DNA of 64,000 bases from Delphinus delphis (Eukaryota; Chordata; Mammalia; Artiodactyla; Delphinidae). The notes beneath the pieces were generated by a model, which was given only the letters and a program-made list of their open reading frames with translations, searched no databases and was not told the origin of the DNA. Position numbers and translations under genes: made by a program. This document shows positions 62,958 through 64,000 of the stretch, one piece after another. The number at the start of each line of letters is the position of its first letter. The stretch's first letter is position 1. The stretch covers positions 49,690,006 to 49,754,005 of the forward strand of contig NC_082684.1 of the NCBI RefSeq assembly GCF_949987515.2, written 5' to 3'.

Positions 62958-64000
62958 AACACCCAAAAATGCTGCTTCTGGGAACCCCACTGTTTAATTT
63001 TTAACAGTGATTTTTATCACAGGCTACTGTGATCATTGCGAAACGGTTCATTAAAATGCTTTAAAAATGGACCAGCATCCATTGTGGCAACAGTGGGAGT
63101 TGAGAGCCAAGAATTTAGGGATGTTGAGTCCTTCCAAGAAGCTTGAACCATGGACTACAGGAGCCAATGGCAAACAGCCTTGAAACTCACAGACTCTTGG
63201 CAGTGCAACAGTGAAGCTTCTTAAGAGTAGTCAGAGCCCCCAACCCTCCCACAGCTCCCGTTGCACCAAGAAACCTTGCTTGAGAAGGAAACTTATAGAG
63301 GCAGACATAGAATTTTATGAGGCCTGAGTAATGTATTTATTTCAGCACATTGAGGTCATAAAATTATCATTGAGCTGAATGTTCTGGAAAGTAAACACAA
63401 TTCCGTCTTTTTTGCCTCAAAAGCAGACTTACTTTGGGTTACAGCGCTCAGATCCAGTCTGTGCTTGTTGTTTGGACTTTCAGTACCAGTCAGTTCTGCA
63501 TGGTCTAGAGCAGATGCCATTTGGATAGTGAATGGTGACTGCTGAGGTTTCTGCTACCTAGCAGCATTGATGCACAGGCAGCTGAAATGTAAAAACATTT
63601 TCTGGGAACAATTTAGTCAAGCCTCATATAGCAGAGAGGAGTAGCGTATTAGCTGTAGGTCACCTGTGTTGCATTTTTAAGGGTTTAACCTGTGGGTGTT
63701 TTTTTTCCCCTAAGAAGCAGAAACTTAACCTTTCTTTACTTTCCGATTTTAAAGTAAAATAATAAAATATAGTAATTTGCATTCCTTGAGCCCAGACCAA
63801 CAGACGGTGGTGGTAGTTTGACAGAAACATACTAGATGTCAGAAGAAAATAAATCAAACAGTGAATTTAAAATTTGATCTCTCCACCCCCGCCAGTCAAA
63901 ATCACAAAACAATCCCCACATCGAAGTTGGTTTCTTTCACCAATTCCGATAAAGAGATTTTAAAGCCTACATTTTATTTTTTATTTTAATTATATTAAAA
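62958..64000. other. TRIM9: Intronic sequence, nothing recognised
   Basis: Last kilobase of the window. No repeat or exon recognised. Confidence 0.5.

Overview
This window is nuclear DNA from a mammal, most likely a cetacean or a close cetartiodactyl relative. The evidence is a dense set of tRNA-derived SINEs of the CHR type, some inserted inside others, together with artiodactyl-style LINE-1 elements and older mammalian repeats (MIR, L2, MLT1-type LTRs, degenerate L1). I saw no BovB or Bov-tA elements, which argues against a ruminant. The species call is inference from repeat content.

The only protein-coding gene I can support is TRIM9, on the + strand. It is represented by two short internal exons with canonical GT-AG boundaries: 50266-50361 (96 bp, 32 codons) and 52600-52722 (123 bp, 41 codons). 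Read together they encode an uninterrupted stretch of the coiled-coil region of this brain-enriched RING E3 ubiquitin ligase. Positions 1-50265 are therefore the distal part of the large intron 1, 50362-52599 is intron 2, and 52723-64000 is the first 11.3 kb of intron 3. Neither the RING/B-box exon nor the exon after 52722 is in the window.

Layout. 1-24000 is AT-rich intron with old L1, MIR and L2 fragments, two palindrome-rich spots and five younger SINEs. 24015-29678 is a nearly full-length LINE-1 with a perfect 16-bp target-site duplication; both ORFs are broken and ORF2 is interrupted by a CHR SINE with its own 12-bp duplication. 29700-50265 holds three 5'-truncated L1 tails with target duplications, more old L1, MIR and MLT1 pieces, a CA-rich low-complexity block, and an unassigned 90-bp inverted repeat (46832-46921 and 49477-49566). 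50266-52722 holds the exons. 52723-64000 is intron with two old L2 pieces, two MIRs and six CHR SINEs, one nested in the A-tail of another.

I found no convincing novel gene system. The items most worth a second look are the 90-bp inverted repeat, a perfect 23-bp-stem hairpin at 23793-23853, a cluster of palindromes at 2577-2673, an unidentified insert of about 390 bp inside a MIR, and a repeat-free block with an RFX-like X-box near 36160. Open reading frames elsewhere are short and are explained by repeats or chance.
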